Notes: generated by a model not told the origin, from the letters alone. 64,000 nucleotides of DNA from Bacteroides fragilis (GCA_023664485.1 JAMPFK010000004.1:1-64000), one strand, 5' to 3'. Counted from the stretch's first letter, positions 33,697 to 43,195 are shown. Translations and numbers: made by a program.

Positions 33697-35928
33697 ATGA
33701 AGATAACAGCCAGGTCGAAAGTTCTGTATTTAATCGGTGTATGCTGCATTATTTTTTTATTATGGCTCGGAAATGAAGGGGATGATCCGCTGGGCTATTG
33801 GGGTTCGGAACTGCAATATTCGTTCGGCGTGCTGGACTCTGATAACGCGCTGGTGATCAGGGATTCAATCGCCCGTTCAGGCATTGCGGCGAGCACGCCG
33901 CAGATTGTCGTGAATCGTGGAACCTATACGATAAACTTCGATTATACGGCGGATACGGAGGGAAATGTCGTTGAACTCTGGGAACAGGGGAGCAAGGCTG
34001 CAGGCTGGGAATTGGAACCGGAGAAGAATCGTTTTTCACAGGAATTTACGCTGGCAAAGGATGCGAAGCAGTTATCGGTCAGGCTGAATTATGGGGGAAA
34101 GGGCTCCTTTGTAATACAGAGGCTGGAACTGGCGCCCCGAACGCTTTTTTATACGGATACTTATTTTATGATTCTGCTGTTTGTACTCTTGAATGCGGCG
34201 GGCTGTTTTCTGTATCAGAGGCATCTGCAGAAACCGTTCGGACAGGAAAAGCTCGTTGATGCCTGTGTGATAGCGGGCGTTGCGCTGCTCGCGATGTCTC
34301 CGATGTTTTCCACTTATCTTTATAATGGGGACGATCTGTGTTATCATCTGGCGCGGATGGAAGGCATTAAAGACTGTGTTCTGGATGGGCAGATACCGGC
34401 GATTATTATGCCGGACGCCTTGAAGGGAAACGGTTATCTGAATGCGATGTATCCCTATTTGTTTTTGTATATCGGCGCTTTTCTGCGTATCTGTCGGGTA
34501 TCTATCGGATTATCTTATAAAATGGTGGTTTTTCTGGCAAATCTGGGTGCGGCGCTGTGCGCTTATTACGCCTTTCGATCCGTATCGAAATCCCGCCGGA
34601 CGGTCATTTTAGGGGTAGTTCTGTATACGTTGATGCCGTACCGCTTTACCAATATTTTTTCCAGAGGGGATCTGGGCGAGACGCTGGCGCTCACCTTCTG
34701 GCCGCTCGTCGTCGCGGGGATGTATCATATTCTGCTGGGCGACAGGAAAAAGTGGTATTTTCTGGTGCTCGGATTCAGCGGCATTTTACAGAGCCATATT
34801 TTGAGCGTCATGTTCGTCATGGGGTTCTGTGTGATTTCCAGCCTGGTCTTTGCGGCGAATGTATGGAAAGAAAAGCGTTATGTAGAAATCGGAAAGGCGG
34901 CGGGCGTAACGGTACTGCTGAATCTGTGGTTCCTTGTGCCTTTCCTGTATTATTATTTTAAAGAAACGCTGGGAACGGAGCTTTTGCGGTGGAGCGGCTA
35001 TTTCGACCAGTCTGTCAATCCCTCCAATTTTGCGCAGTCCATCAGCCTGTACAATAAACAGTATTTTTCATTGGGGCTTCCTTTGCTCGGCTGTATCGGC
35101 ATCGGTGTGCTGTATCTGGTCTGCGAAAAGAAAAAAACGGAGAGTAAACTGGATCGTTATCTGTGCTTTTTATTGATATTGGGCGTTGTTCTGACCTGGA
35201 TGACGACGGGGTATTTTCCGAGCAAGGAGATGCGGAAGAACGGGTTTCTGGATTCCATTATGACGATGCTGCAGTTTCCATGGCGGTTTCTTGGGCCGGC
35301 CTGTACCTGTTTTCTGTTCGCAGGGGCGGTTTGGCTGTCCAAATCAGAAATCCTGAAGCCCTGTCGGAATTTGATCTTTGCATTGTTCATCGGCCTGAAT
35401 CTGCTGACGGTGCAGACCGTTCCGACGGATAATATCCATATGCCCTATAGCAGCGCGGCGGCGACTGCCTCAAAAGGGCATGACAGCAAAATGGCGGCGA
35501 ACATCGGTATTTTTTATCCGCATGAATGGCGTCTGGACGGAATTACGGACGAAAAGCTGGTGACGAGCGTGCTCGTATCCGATATGAGGGATGTTACGAT
35601 CTTAAAGTACAGCAAGACCGGGACAAAAGCAACGGCGGCCTATACGGCGGACGGCGCGGGAAATTATCTGGAAATGCCGGTCTTGAATTATGCGGGTTAT
35701 CGCGCATATGACGAGAATGGAAAGAGATTGGAGATTCTTGACGGCGATAATCACCGGATCCGCGTCATGCTGGCCGGGGACGGGCTGGAGCATGAAGTCC
35801 GTGTCCGGTTCGGGCCGGTTGCCGGGTTCCTCGCGGCAGATGCGGCGTCGTTTTTAACAATAGCCGGAATCGTGTATTTTTACTGGCGGAATAAGAAGAA
35901 ATCCTTCAACGCGGACGCGATCCGGTAG
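33697..35928 (+). CDS. Large membrane protein, YfhO/GT-C-like
   Basis: This 743-residue protein has one N-terminal helix, an extracytoplasmic beta-rich part of about 110 residues (TYTINFDYTADTEGNVVELW), then about eleven membrane segments, a long extracytoplasmic tail and a last helix. STYLYNGDDLCYHLARMEGI with its acidic pair is like the first loop of GT-C enzymes and of the 6-pyruvoyl-tetrahydropterin-synthase-related membrane proteins. YRFTNIFSRGDLGETLALTF is also typical of that group. Its 3' end overlaps convergent pseG by 49 bases. The function is inferred as sugar transfer outside the membrane. Confidence 0.72.
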   Translation: MKITARSKVLYLIGVCCIIFLLWLGNEGDDPLGYWGSELQYSFGVLDSDNALVIRDSIARSGIAASTPQIVVNRGTYTINFDYTADTEGNVVELWEQGSKAAGWELEPEKNRFSQEFTLAKDAKQLSVRLNYGGKGSFVIQRLELAPRTLFYTDTYFMILLFVLLNAAGCFLYQRHLQKPFGQEKLVDACVIAGVALLAMSPMFSTYLYNGDDLCYHLARMEGIKDCVLDGQIPAIIMPDALKGNGYLNAMYPYLFLYIGAFLRICRVSIGLSYKMVVFLANLGAALCAYYAFRSVSKSRRTVILGVVLYTLMPYRFTNIFSRGDLGETLALTFWPLVVAGMYHILLGDRKKWYFLVLGFSGILQSHILSVMFVMGFCVISSLVFAANVWKEKRYVEIGKAAGVTVLLNLWFLVPFLYYYFKETLGTELLRWSGYFDQSVNPSNFAQSISLYNKQYFSLGLPLLGCIGIGVLYLVCEKKKTESKLDRYLCFLLILGVVLTWMTTGYFPSKEMRKNGFLDSIMTMLQFPWRFLGPACTCFLFAGAVWLSKSEILKPCRNLIFALFIGLNLLTVQTVPTDNIHMPYSSAAATASKGHDSKMAANIGIFYPHEWRLDGITDEKLVTSVLVSDMRDVTILKYSKTGTKATAAYTADGAGNYLEMPVLNYAGYRAYDENGKRLEILDGDNHRIRVMLAGDGLEHEVRVRFGPVAGFLAADAASFLTIAGIVYFYWRNKKKSFNADAIR

Positions 35929-36932
35929 GCTCCCCTGCCATCGATGAAAGCTCTCATACGCCGGGAGCTTTTCTGGCGTTCGGCATAAGAATCCCTGTGG
36001 CTGCCCAGGAACGACAGCAGGGCGCCGCATGTTTTTTCCGGAGAGGAGCGGGCGTCTCCGGCGTAAGGGATAATTTGATTGTCTGAAAAGGTCCGGATGG
36101 CCTCCGACTGATTGTCCGCGGTCATGAAGCCGGATGAGGGAACGCCGACGGCGCAAAGCTCATACAGCGTGGTTCCGCCCGCAGAAATGCCCAGGTCGCA
36201 CTGGCACATGAGAGCGGCCATATCCTGTACATTTGTGTGAATGTGAATCGCCGGATAACGCGACGCCAGACATTCCAGTTCCTGAAAATGAGAATTGAGG
36301 CGGCTCGTGATAACGTGGTAATTCAAATCCCGCAGGAAGGATGACGCAGGGATCTTGTGAAGCAATGTGCCGATGACGTTGCAGGCATCGGTTCCTCCGG
36401 CGGAAAGAAAAACATTTCGTACCTTCGGCCTTACCGTATAAGAAACGTTTTGAAACTGCTCCCGGAGGGGCGTATAGGCGGCGCCGGTCAGTCTGCGGGC
36501 AGCCTTATGATAGCAGGCGGGCTCTTTTGCCGTATCATAGTTGACGATCAGATCGGCAGGATAATCGAAGGCGAGCAGGTCGTCCAGATAGGCGACCGGA
36601 CAAAGCTTCCGAAGTTCCGATAAATATGTTTCTGTCACAAAATAAGAATCGATAAAAAGCCAGGAAGAATTTTGCGGGGCCTCTTTCAGGATGGAGCCCA
36701 CGATCGGAAGCTCGCCGTCCAAAGCCCGATAATTGCTGTGAAGGCAGACGATTGGAAATTCATTCAGAAAAGCAAGGCGTTCTTCCAGCAGCGATGCGCT
36801 TTTTTCATCGGAAACAAGAAAATGCGCTTCCATAGAAAGCGCTCTGCAGGCTCTTGCAATGGATAAACAGCGCATGATGTGTCCGGTCGCAATTTCTTCG
36901 TTTCCGTCGGTTCTGAAATAAACAGAGGGCAT
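35880..36932 (-). CDS. pseG: UDP-2,4-diacetamido-2,4,6-trideoxy-beta-L-altropyranose hydrolase
   Basis: PseG removes UDP to give the free sugar used by PseI. The 350-residue GT-B-like hydrolase has VYFRTDGNEEIATGHIMRCL at the N-terminus (the G-x-GH-hisidine motif is EIATGHIMRC), WLFIDSYFVTETYL, VFLSAGGTDACN and DLGISAGGTTLYELCAVGVP, all typical of PseG. It is on the reverse strand with a near-perfect promoter of its own (36974-37002), while the other pse genes are forward. Its last 49 bases overlap the preceding gene tail to tail. Confidence 0.93.
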   Translation of the reverse strand: MPSVYFRTDGNEEIATGHIMRCLSIARACRALSMEAHFLVSDEKSASLLEERLAFLNEFPIVCLHSNYRALDGELPIVGSILKEAPQNSSWLFIDSYFVTETYLSELRKLCPVAYLDDLLAFDYPADLIVNYDTAKEPACYHKAARRLTGAAYTPLREQFQNVSYTVRPKVRNVFLSAGGTDACNVIGTLLHKIPASSFLRDLNYHVITSRLNSHFQELECLASRYPAIHIHTNVQDMAALMCQCDLGISAGGTTLYELCAVGVPSSGFMTADNQSEAIRTFSDNQIIPYAGDARSSPEKTCGALLSFLGSHRDSYAERQKSSRRMRAFIDGRGAYRIASALKDFFLFRQ

Positions 36933-36973
36933 GGCTGGTTCCTTTCTGATGGGAATGACTCTGGATAGTTTAT

Positions 36974-37002
36974 ATTATATCATGAATGGATATTTTGTGC
37001 AA
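36974..37002 (-). promoter_or_regulatory. pseG promoter
   Basis: On the reverse strand, TTGCAC (37002-36997), 17 bases and TATAAT (36979-36974) form a near-consensus promoter 42 bases before pseG. Forward reading of the same gap gives only a weak promoter for pseF (TTGTGC and TACAAT, 19 apart). Confidence 0.8.
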
Positions 37003-37062
37003 AGAGGGTGATTCTATGATACAATAAAAACAAATCTGGTCATTTACCAAGGGGGTATCCAA

Positions 37063-37770
37063 ATGAACAAATCATCCATAGCCATCATTACTGCAAGAGG
37101 CGGGAGCAAACGGATTCCGCATAAAAATATCAAAAACTTCTGCGGGAAACCGATCATTACCTATCCCATCGAGGCGGCGCTTCGCGCGGAACTGTTTACG
37201 GAGGTCATGGTGTCCACCGACGATGAGGAAATTGCCAGGATCGCGGAGCAGGCGGGAGCGAAAGTTCCTTTTATGCGAAGCAGCGGGAATGCGGGAGATT
37301 ATGCATCGACGGATGATGTGCTCATGGAAGTGCTGAATTGGTATCGGGAACGGGGAAAAGAATTTGAGACATTCTGCTGTCTGTATCCGACGGCGCCTTT
37401 TATTACGGCACAGAAACTGCAAAAAGCGATGCGGATGCTTGAAAAGGCGGATTCCGTCATGCCGGTTACGGCATTTTCCTATCCGCCGCAGCGGTGCGTT
37501 GTCTTGAATGAGCAGGGGGAACTTCGGATGAAATGGCCGGAATATGCAAAGACGCGCTCGCAGGATCTGGAACCCTATTATCATGACTGCGGGCAGTTCT
37601 ACTGCTGCAGGACGAAGCCCTTTCTGGAATATGGCACGACCGATCTGCCGCATATGGTCCCTCTGTTTGTCAGCGGGCTGGAAGTACAGGATATCGACAA
37701 TCCGGACGATTGGGAAATCGCGGAGCTGAAATATCGGAAGATTCTATATAATCAAGGCGGCAGGCTGTAA
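37063..37770 (+). CDS. pseF: Pseudaminic acid cytidylyltransferase
   Basis: PseF activates pseudaminic acid as CMP-Pse with CTP. The 235-residue protein belongs to the NeuA/KdsB family: IAIITARGGSKRIPHKNIKN is the nucleotide site, with FCGKPIITYPIEAAL, VSTDDEEIARIAEQAGA and FCCLYPTAPFITAQKL. YYHDCGQFYCCRTKPFLE near residue 170 is characteristic of PseF. ATG at 37063 follows AAGGGGG. It is the first of the forward pair pseF-pseI. Confidence 0.95.
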   Translation: MNKSSIAIITARGGSKRIPHKNIKNFCGKPIITYPIEAALRAELFTEVMVSTDDEEIARIAEQAGAKVPFMRSSGNAGDYASTDDVLMEVLNWYRERGKEFETFCCLYPTAPFITAQKLQKAMRMLEKADSVMPVTAFSYPPQRCVVLNEQGELRMKWPEYAKTRSQDLEPYYHDCGQFYCCRTKPFLEYGTTDLPHMVPLFVSGLEVQDIDNPDDWEIAELKYRKILYNQGGRL

Positions 37771-37810
37771 GACTGGCAGGTGCGCGGGCGGAAAGAAGGG
37801 GCGAGTAAGG

Positions 37811-38860
37811 TTGAATAAAGAATTTAAAATCGGAAAAAAGACAATCGGAGAGAATCATCCGGTATTCTGTGTGGCGGAAATGTCGGGCAATCATTTAAAA
37901 GACTATGGAAGGGCTGTGGAAATCATTCATGCGGCGGAAGAGGCCGGAGCCGATGCCGTTAAATTACAGACTTATACGGCGGACAGTCTTTCATTAGATT
38001 GCGATAATGAGTATTTTCAAATACACGGCGGCCTGTGGGACGGAATGACGGAATACAGGCTTTATGAGGAGGCGTCCACGCCCTGGGAATGGCAGCCGAA
38101 ATTGAAGGAGCTTGCGGAAAGCCTTGGAATGGAATGTTTTTCTTCGCCTTTCGACGCATCTGCCGTGGAGTTCATGAAGAACTGCAATATGCCGGCCTAC
38201 AAGGTAGCCTCTTACGAAATCAACGATATTCCGCTGATTCATCGGATCGCAGCCCAGCACAAACCGGTCATTCTGGCGACCGGCGTCGCACATCTGGAAG
38301 ATATCGAGAGGGCTCTGCGGGTATGCCGTGAAGAGGGAAATGAAGAAGTGATGCTTTTGAAATGTGTGTCCGCGTACCCGACGCCCTATGAGGATATTAA
38401 TCTGGCGATGATACCGACTCTGGCCAGGACATATGGCTGTCTGGTCGGCTTATCCGACCATTCGATGGGGAGCGCTGTGGCGGTTGGCGCCGTTCCGCTT
38501 GGCATTAAAATGATAGAAAAGCATTTGACGCTGCGGCGTGCCGACGGCGGACCGGATGGCGCTTTTTCCATGGAACCGGAAGAGTTCAAAGAAATGGTGG
38601 ACAATATCCGCATCGTAGAAAAGGCGCTCGGCGTATCCGCTTATGCGCTGACCGGGAAACAGGAAAAGGAGCGGAACGGTTCCCGTTCCCTGTTCGTTGT
38701 AAAGGATATCCGGGCGGGGGAAAAGCTGACTCCCGAAAATGTGCGTTCTATCAGGCCGGGACAGGGGCTCCATACGATGTATTATGAGGAAATCATGGGA
38801 AAAAGCGCGCTCAGGGATATTGCGCGGGGAACGCCGCTTGCGTGGGGGATGTTTGCGTAG
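37811..38860 (+). CDS. pseI: Pseudaminic acid synthase
   Basis: PseI condenses the altrose-type diacetamido sugar with phosphoenolpyruvate. The N-terminal NeuB barrel has FCVAEMSGNHLKDYGRAVEI, ADAVKLQTYTADSLSLDCDN, FSSPFDASAVEFM, YKVASYEINDIPLI and VGLSDHSMG. The C-terminal SAF domain (about 285-349) is VVKDIRAGEKLTPENVRSIR then PGQGL. WDGMTEYRLYEEASTPW separates PseI from sialic acid synthases. It starts at TTG (37811) with GAAAGGGGCGAG upstream, a rare start that may lower its output. Confidence 0.95.
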   Translation: MNKEFKIGKKTIGENHPVFCVAEMSGNHLKDYGRAVEIIHAAEEAGADAVKLQTYTADSLSLDCDNEYFQIHGGLWDGMTEYRLYEEASTPWEWQPKLKELAESLGMECFSSPFDASAVEFMKNCNMPAYKVASYEINDIPLIHRIAAQHKPVILATGVAHLEDIERALRVCREEGNEEVMLLKCVSAYPTPYEDINLAMIPTLARTYGCLVGLSDHSMGSAVAVGAVPLGIKMIEKHLTLRRADGGPDGAFSMEPEEFKEMVDNIRIVEKALGVSAYALTGKQEKERNGSRSLFVVKDIRAGEKLTPENVRSIRPGQGLHTMYYEEIMGKSALRDIARGTPLAWGMFA

Positions 38861-38910
38861 TAATCCTGTATAACAAATAAGCCTCCCCCTGTCTGATCCA
38901 TAAGACAGGA

Positions 38911-39876
38911 TCATAGCCGGAGCGTCATCAGATCCGTATATTTCAGCATACAGATCCCTTCTTCATAATGGCCGATTGCGTCCGTATTTTCCCGGCCGGC
39001 AACGTTATTTGCAATGAATTTCGGGAAATTTATGCCGCAGGCATGGGCGTGGGGATAGCCGCCGCCGAAGCGGGGATTGATTTCGGAAAGATAATAGTTT
39101 CCATTCACGCAGAAAACGTCCATATCGACGGGGCCGGACAGGGAGAGGGAAGCTGCGGTTTTTCGGATAAGGTCAAAAAGCGCTTCCTCTTTTACGGAGA
39201 TGGATTTTTCCGTTTCCCCGGCACGCATCCGCAGCTTTTTCTTGATAAAAACAGAAACGGGCATATGGGAGAGCATATCGACGTACAGATCCACGCCGTA
39301 TTCGTCCCCTTCCGCGAACTGCTGGATCAGCATATCTTCCGAACTGTATTTGCAGAGGACGGAGAGCAGTTCTATGTTGTCCACTTTTTGAACGCCGATG
39401 CTGCCGCATCCGCGGACGGGCTTGATAAAGACCGGAAACTCCATTTCTCCGTTTTCATAACGCTTCTGAAATTCGGAAACATTCAGACAGCTGGGGAGCA
39501 CGGGCAGGCCGTTTTGTTTCATATGCTGATAAAAGGCGTATTTATCCCGGCAGAGTTCTACCGTTTTTTTTTCGGAAACGACCGGAAGGATTCCGGCGTC
39601 CGTAAATTTTTGGCGGTGGGAGGCGATGAGAAACAATTCATCTTCCTGCAAGGGCAGTACCGCGTCGATTTTTTCTCTTCTGCAGATATCCAGAAGGATA
39701 TCCGGGTAATCCGGTGAAGTCATGCGCGGTACAAGATAATGAGCGTCGGCCTCATAAAGGGCGGGCGCATAGCCGCTGCAGTCGGCGCCGACAACCCGGT
39801 CGATGCCGTTTCCGGGTTCCTTAAAGTAACGCATCAGTTTATTTCTCGTGCCACAGCTCAAAATTAAGATATTCAT
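38911..39876 (-). CDS. ATP-grasp ligase
   Basis: The 321-residue protein has a pre-ATP-grasp domain (ILILSCGTRNKLMRYF), ATP-binding FPVFIKPVRGCGSIGVQKV and the metal and catalytic part DMDVFCVNGNYYLSEINPRF then GGGYPHAHACG. It is of the carbamoyl-phosphate-synthase large-subunit type, enzymes that join a carboxylate to an amine or similar nucleophile through an acyl phosphate. It lies 21 bases after a PLP decarboxylase-like gene, both read from one promoter, and next to pseI. A role in adding an amino acid or a product of the decarboxylase to a sugar is plausible. The substrate is unknown. Confidence 0.88.
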   Translation of the reverse strand: MNILILSCGTRNKLMRYFKEPGNGIDRVVGADCSGYAPALYEADAHYLVPRMTSPDYPDILLDICRREKIDAVLPLQEDELFLIASHRQKFTDAGILPVVSEKKTVELCRDKYAFYQHMKQNGLPVLPSCLNVSEFQKRYENGEMEFPVFIKPVRGCGSIGVQKVDNIELLSVLCKYSSEDMLIQQFAEGDEYGVDLYVDMLSHMPVSVFIKKKLRMRAGETEKSISVKEEALFDLIRKTAASLSLSGPVDMDVFCVNGNYYLSEINPRFGGGYPHAHACGINFPKFIANNVAGRENTDAIGHYEEGICMLKYTDLMTLRL

Positions 39877-39897
39877 GTGAAGTATTCGCTTTCTGTT

Positions 39898-41109
39898 CTA
39901 TTCGTTATCATTTTCCATTAACATCGTTCCCTGTATATAGTCATCCGGCGTCCATTTCCTCCGGACCTGTATGAGACGGTTGTTCCGCCTGATATAAACG
40001 GCGGGAAAATACTGAATGAAGAGCGGGTTCAGGCTCATCGTATAACCGCCGACATTTTCATAGACGATCCGGTCGCCCGGAACGAGTTCGGGACGGTTTT
40101 CATAAACGAATATCCGGTCGCATTCCATGCAGGTATATCCGCTGATGACCTGCTGCGGCATGACTGGTCTTTCGCCTTCCTGCCCTTTTTCATCAATATG
40201 AAAAAGATAGGAACTTTTGATCATAGTCGCGTCGATATTGAAGCGGCTGCCATCCGTCATAATATAGCGCGTGCCTTTGATGTCTCTCGTATCGAAAACG
40301 GAGGTCACGAAGGCCGTACATTTGGAAATCAAAGAAATGCCCGGTTCCACGATTAATTTTGTCTTATCGGGCGTAAAGCATTTCGACAACTCCTCCGCAA
40401 CCGCCGGAAAATAATCGGGATATTCCGGGCGGCCTTCCATACCGCCGCAGTAGCCGCCGCCCAGATCCACATAGGATAAAGACAGGGCAAATTCCTGCTG
40501 CAGCTTACATGCCATTTGCGCGATGGAGCGGAAAATTCCAACGCTCCGGGATTTGCTGCTGGAATGCAGGTGAAGGCCCGTAACGGAGACATTGGGAATC
40601 TGTCGCAGCGTTTGTAAAGCGTCCGCAAATTTTCCGGTTTCATAACAGAAGCCAAAGCGCCCGCCTGCTTCGCCCATCGTCGTTTCTCCGGGACACATTT
40701 TTTCCAAATCGAAGTTGGCGCGAATGCCGACAGAAAAGGTCTGTGCGGGATATTCGGAGGCGAGCCTGGAAAGCCATGCGATTTCCAGCCGGGAGTCCAG
40801 ATTGACATAGCCTCCGGCGAGCAGGACCTCGCGGAAAGAAGTCTCGCCCTTGTAGGGACCGTTATAGATAATCTCATGATTTTGATAACCGAGACGGCGG
40901 GCGAGCAGATATTCATCTTCGGAAACGACTTCTGCATAAGCGCCGTTTTTTTTCACAAAAGAAACAAGCCATGGAAGAGAGTTCGTCTTGAAGGAATAGC
41001 CGATCAGATAACTGCCCCAGTTCCGGCCCAGGGAATCCGTCAGCATATGATAGTATTTCTGTAAAACCGCTTCGTCGATTACAAAATAAGGGGTCTGTAA
41101 CATTTCCAT
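39898..41109 (-). CDS. PLP-dependent decarboxylase-like protein (fold III)
   Basis: This protein of about 400 residues is of the LysA/ornithine decarboxylase fold. The PLP lysine is in GYSFKTNSLPWL (Lys near 41), the phosphate loop in YVDLGGGYCGGMEG, and IVEPGISLI and YTCMECDRIFVYENRPELVP hold the Glu-Pro-Gly and the Cys-x-x-(C)-Asp elements of the second active-site half. LHLHSSSKSRS carries the conserved histidine. ATG at 41109 is chosen over 41130 because GGAAAGG lies at the right distance. Most relatives decarboxylate diaminopimelate, ornithine or a similar amino acid; the substrate here is unknown. It is the first gene of a two-gene operon with an ATP-grasp ligase. Confidence 0.85.
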   Translation of the reverse strand: MEMLQTPYFVIDEAVLQKYYHMLTDSLGRNWGSYLIGYSFKTNSLPWLVSFVKKNGAYAEVVSEDEYLLARRLGYQNHEIIYNGPYKGETSFREVLLAGGYVNLDSRLEIAWLSRLASEYPAQTFSVGIRANFDLEKMCPGETTMGEAGGRFGFCYETGKFADALQTLRQIPNVSVTGLHLHSSSKSRSVGIFRSIAQMACKLQQEFALSLSYVDLGGGYCGGMEGRPEYPDYFPAVAEELSKCFTPDKTKLIVEPGISLISKCTAFVTSVFDTRDIKGTRYIMTDGSRFNIDATMIKSSYLFHIDEKGQEGERPVMPQQVISGYTCMECDRIFVYENRPELVPGDRIVYENVGGYTMSLNPLFIQYFPAVYIRRNNRLIQVRRKWTPDDYIQGTMLMENDNE

Positions 41110-41145
41110 TGCGCCGCGCCTTTCCGACATCTTTTTCTATATAAG

Positions 41146-41174
41146 ATATTACTCTATTTTGCGGGAGGCTGCAA
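41146..41174 (-). promoter_or_regulatory. Promoter of the decarboxylase/ATP-grasp pair
   Basis: On the reverse strand TTGCAG (41174-41169), 17 bases and TAATAT (41151-41146) form a good promoter 37 bases before ATG at 41109. Confidence 0.65.
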
Positions 41175-41204
41175 GATGGCAGAAAGGCATGATAAATTTT
41201 TTTA

Positions 41205-41233
41205 TTGCAATATATAAATGCGTATGTTAAGAT
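41205..41233 (+). promoter_or_regulatory. Promoter of the AT-rich insert
   Basis: TTGCAA (41205-41210), 17 bases and TAAGAT (41228-41233) lie about 50 bases before ATG at 41284. The start is divergent from the decarboxylase promoter. Confidence 0.5.
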
Positions 41234-41283
41234 GGGGCATATGGATTAAATGCGTTTATTGAACAATATACTAGGAGAAATAA

Positions 41284-43195
41284 ATGAATTTTATTGTTAA
41301 GATATTTATTATTTTAAGTATTTCATTTGCTATTCAAATAAAGTTTAAGCGTACGTTTGCCGAATCCATATCGGTATCTGCGATGACAATTATTATGACT
41401 CTATATGTCTTTACGCTGTTTATGCCTCTTACCTGTTCGGGGTATATCGTTGCAGTTATGGCGATGCTCGCTTCCATATATTGTGTATTTTATTTTCTAA
41501 GAAATCGCTCCATGGGGGGGGGTAGAGCTTAGCTCTCTTTTGTCATTTCCTTTTCTGTTCTTTATCGCATATTGCATTTTTACGGACATAGCATTTGATA
41601 AGTATGTTGCTATCGAGTGGGATGAGTTTACTCATTGGATGTTAGTCGTAAAAAATATGTATCATTTTGACAATTTCGGCGTCACCGGAGCATCCACTGT
41701 TTTGCTTCCCGGTTATCCACCTTCAATTGGTTTGTTTGAAATCTTTTTTAATCTGTTTTCATCTTCTTTTAAAGAAGGTAATATCTATAAAGGGCTCAAT
41801 ATTTTAACTGTTTCCCTGCTGATGCCGCCTTTAAAGAAGTATGGAGCCGATTTTAAAGGAACGGCTTTACGTTTTTTTGTACTGTTAGCTGTACCGATGA
41901 TATTCTTTCCGGACGCATATGGAGATACTTATGTAGATTGTCTGTTGGGAATTATGTTTGCCCGATTGATCTATATCGGTTTTTCGGAAGAAAGATATGA
42001 TGGATTTTTTCTGTATAATTTCAGTATCTCATCCGCGGTATTGGTGTTGGCAAAAGCGGCAGGCATGGGACTGTATCTGTTTGCAATGCTTGCTTTGGCG
42101 ATTGATATCATCTTTTTCAGCAAAAAATTGGCAGCTGATGGATTAAATATTAAAAACAGACTGATAAAGCTTATCGCATGGACGAGTATATTAATAATAC
42201 CTTTCACGGCGAATTGGTCATGGAAAACATATCTCAAAATCAATGCTCTGAATAGCGCATGGAATACGTCGAGTATAACGGTTTCAGGGATTCTTGAATT
42301 GTTTACCGATAAAATTCCGGAATACCGCGTTGTGACTATCGAGACTTTTACAGATTCCTATTTTTATATGGGTCGATTTGGAGATATCGGTTTCAGATGC
42401 TCTTATTTTCTCTTTCCCGTTATATTTACGTTTGCTATGATTGCCGCGTCTCATATGGGCGGAAACGGCAGACGGGTCAAATATCTTAATTTTTCCCTTT
42501 TCATTTCTTATATTTTATATACGGTAAGCCTCCTGATTTTGTATTTGTTCACATATTCGCAAAGAGAGGCGGAAAGTATTGCGTCTTTTTCAAGATATAT
42601 GAATACGATTACTTTGGGTTATATGCTGGCGGCCGTTATCGTTTTGTTAAATCCCGCAGATATTCACAGGGAAAAATCAGCGCCTGAAAAGAACCCGCTT
42701 TTGGTTAAAAAATTAAATTTTGCAATTGTTATCATGGCTTTCCTTTTGACCAGTGTTGAATTAAAAGACCTTTTTCTTTTACAGGCGCGGTCAGCGGAAA
42801 AACAGCGTAAGAGAGCCGGACACATCGATGGATTATATGGCCTTTTCGATTATGAGACCGACAGGATCTATTATATTTCACAGGGAAGGACCGGGTATGA
42901 ATATTGGCAGGCCCGTTATGCGCTTACGCCGGTCAGCGTTAATCCCGGCGATACATGGTCGATTGCCAATGACGCGAAGGATGAAATATGGACGATTGAA
43001 AAGACTGCGCAGGAATGGTCTGATGAGCTAAAGGCAGATTATACATATGTGTATATAGATATTATAGACGAGCAGTTTTGCATGGATTTTGGAGAGCTTT
43101 TTGAAGATCCTGATAATATTCCGGAGAGAACTATTTATAAAATAGAAGTTACCGAACAGAATGATTTGGTAACGCTTGTTCCTTTCTGGTTTTGA
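41284..43195 (+). CDS. Phase-variable candidate: GT-C-like membrane protein split at a G9 tract
   Basis: TAGGAGAAAT precedes ATG at 41284. The first frame encodes two or three membrane helices and ends at RNRSMGGGRA (stop 41530-41532). The sequence after the G run continues in another frame to 43195 as a large membrane protein with EWDEFTHWMLVVKNMYHF and LPGYPPSIGLFEIFF, acidic and proline motifs like those of GT-C enzymes. If the tract (41514-41522) had eight G, the two would join in frame (SMGGVELSSLLSFPF) into a protein of about 636 residues. As read here it is off or truncated. The gene is far more AT-rich than its neighbours. Confidence 0.85.
41514..41522 (+). repeat. Nine-G homopolymer (slippage site)
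   Basis: An uninterrupted run of nine G follows CAT within an otherwise AT-rich coding sequence. It lies exactly where the two halves of the split membrane protein must be joined. Runs of this length are prone to slip during replication. Confidence 0.85.

Noticed and set aside
38888..38909. Hairpin CCTGTCT/AGACAGG between convergent pseI and ATP-grasp genes
   Set aside because: It may help end both transcripts, but it is short and lacks a T tail, so I do not list it as a terminator.
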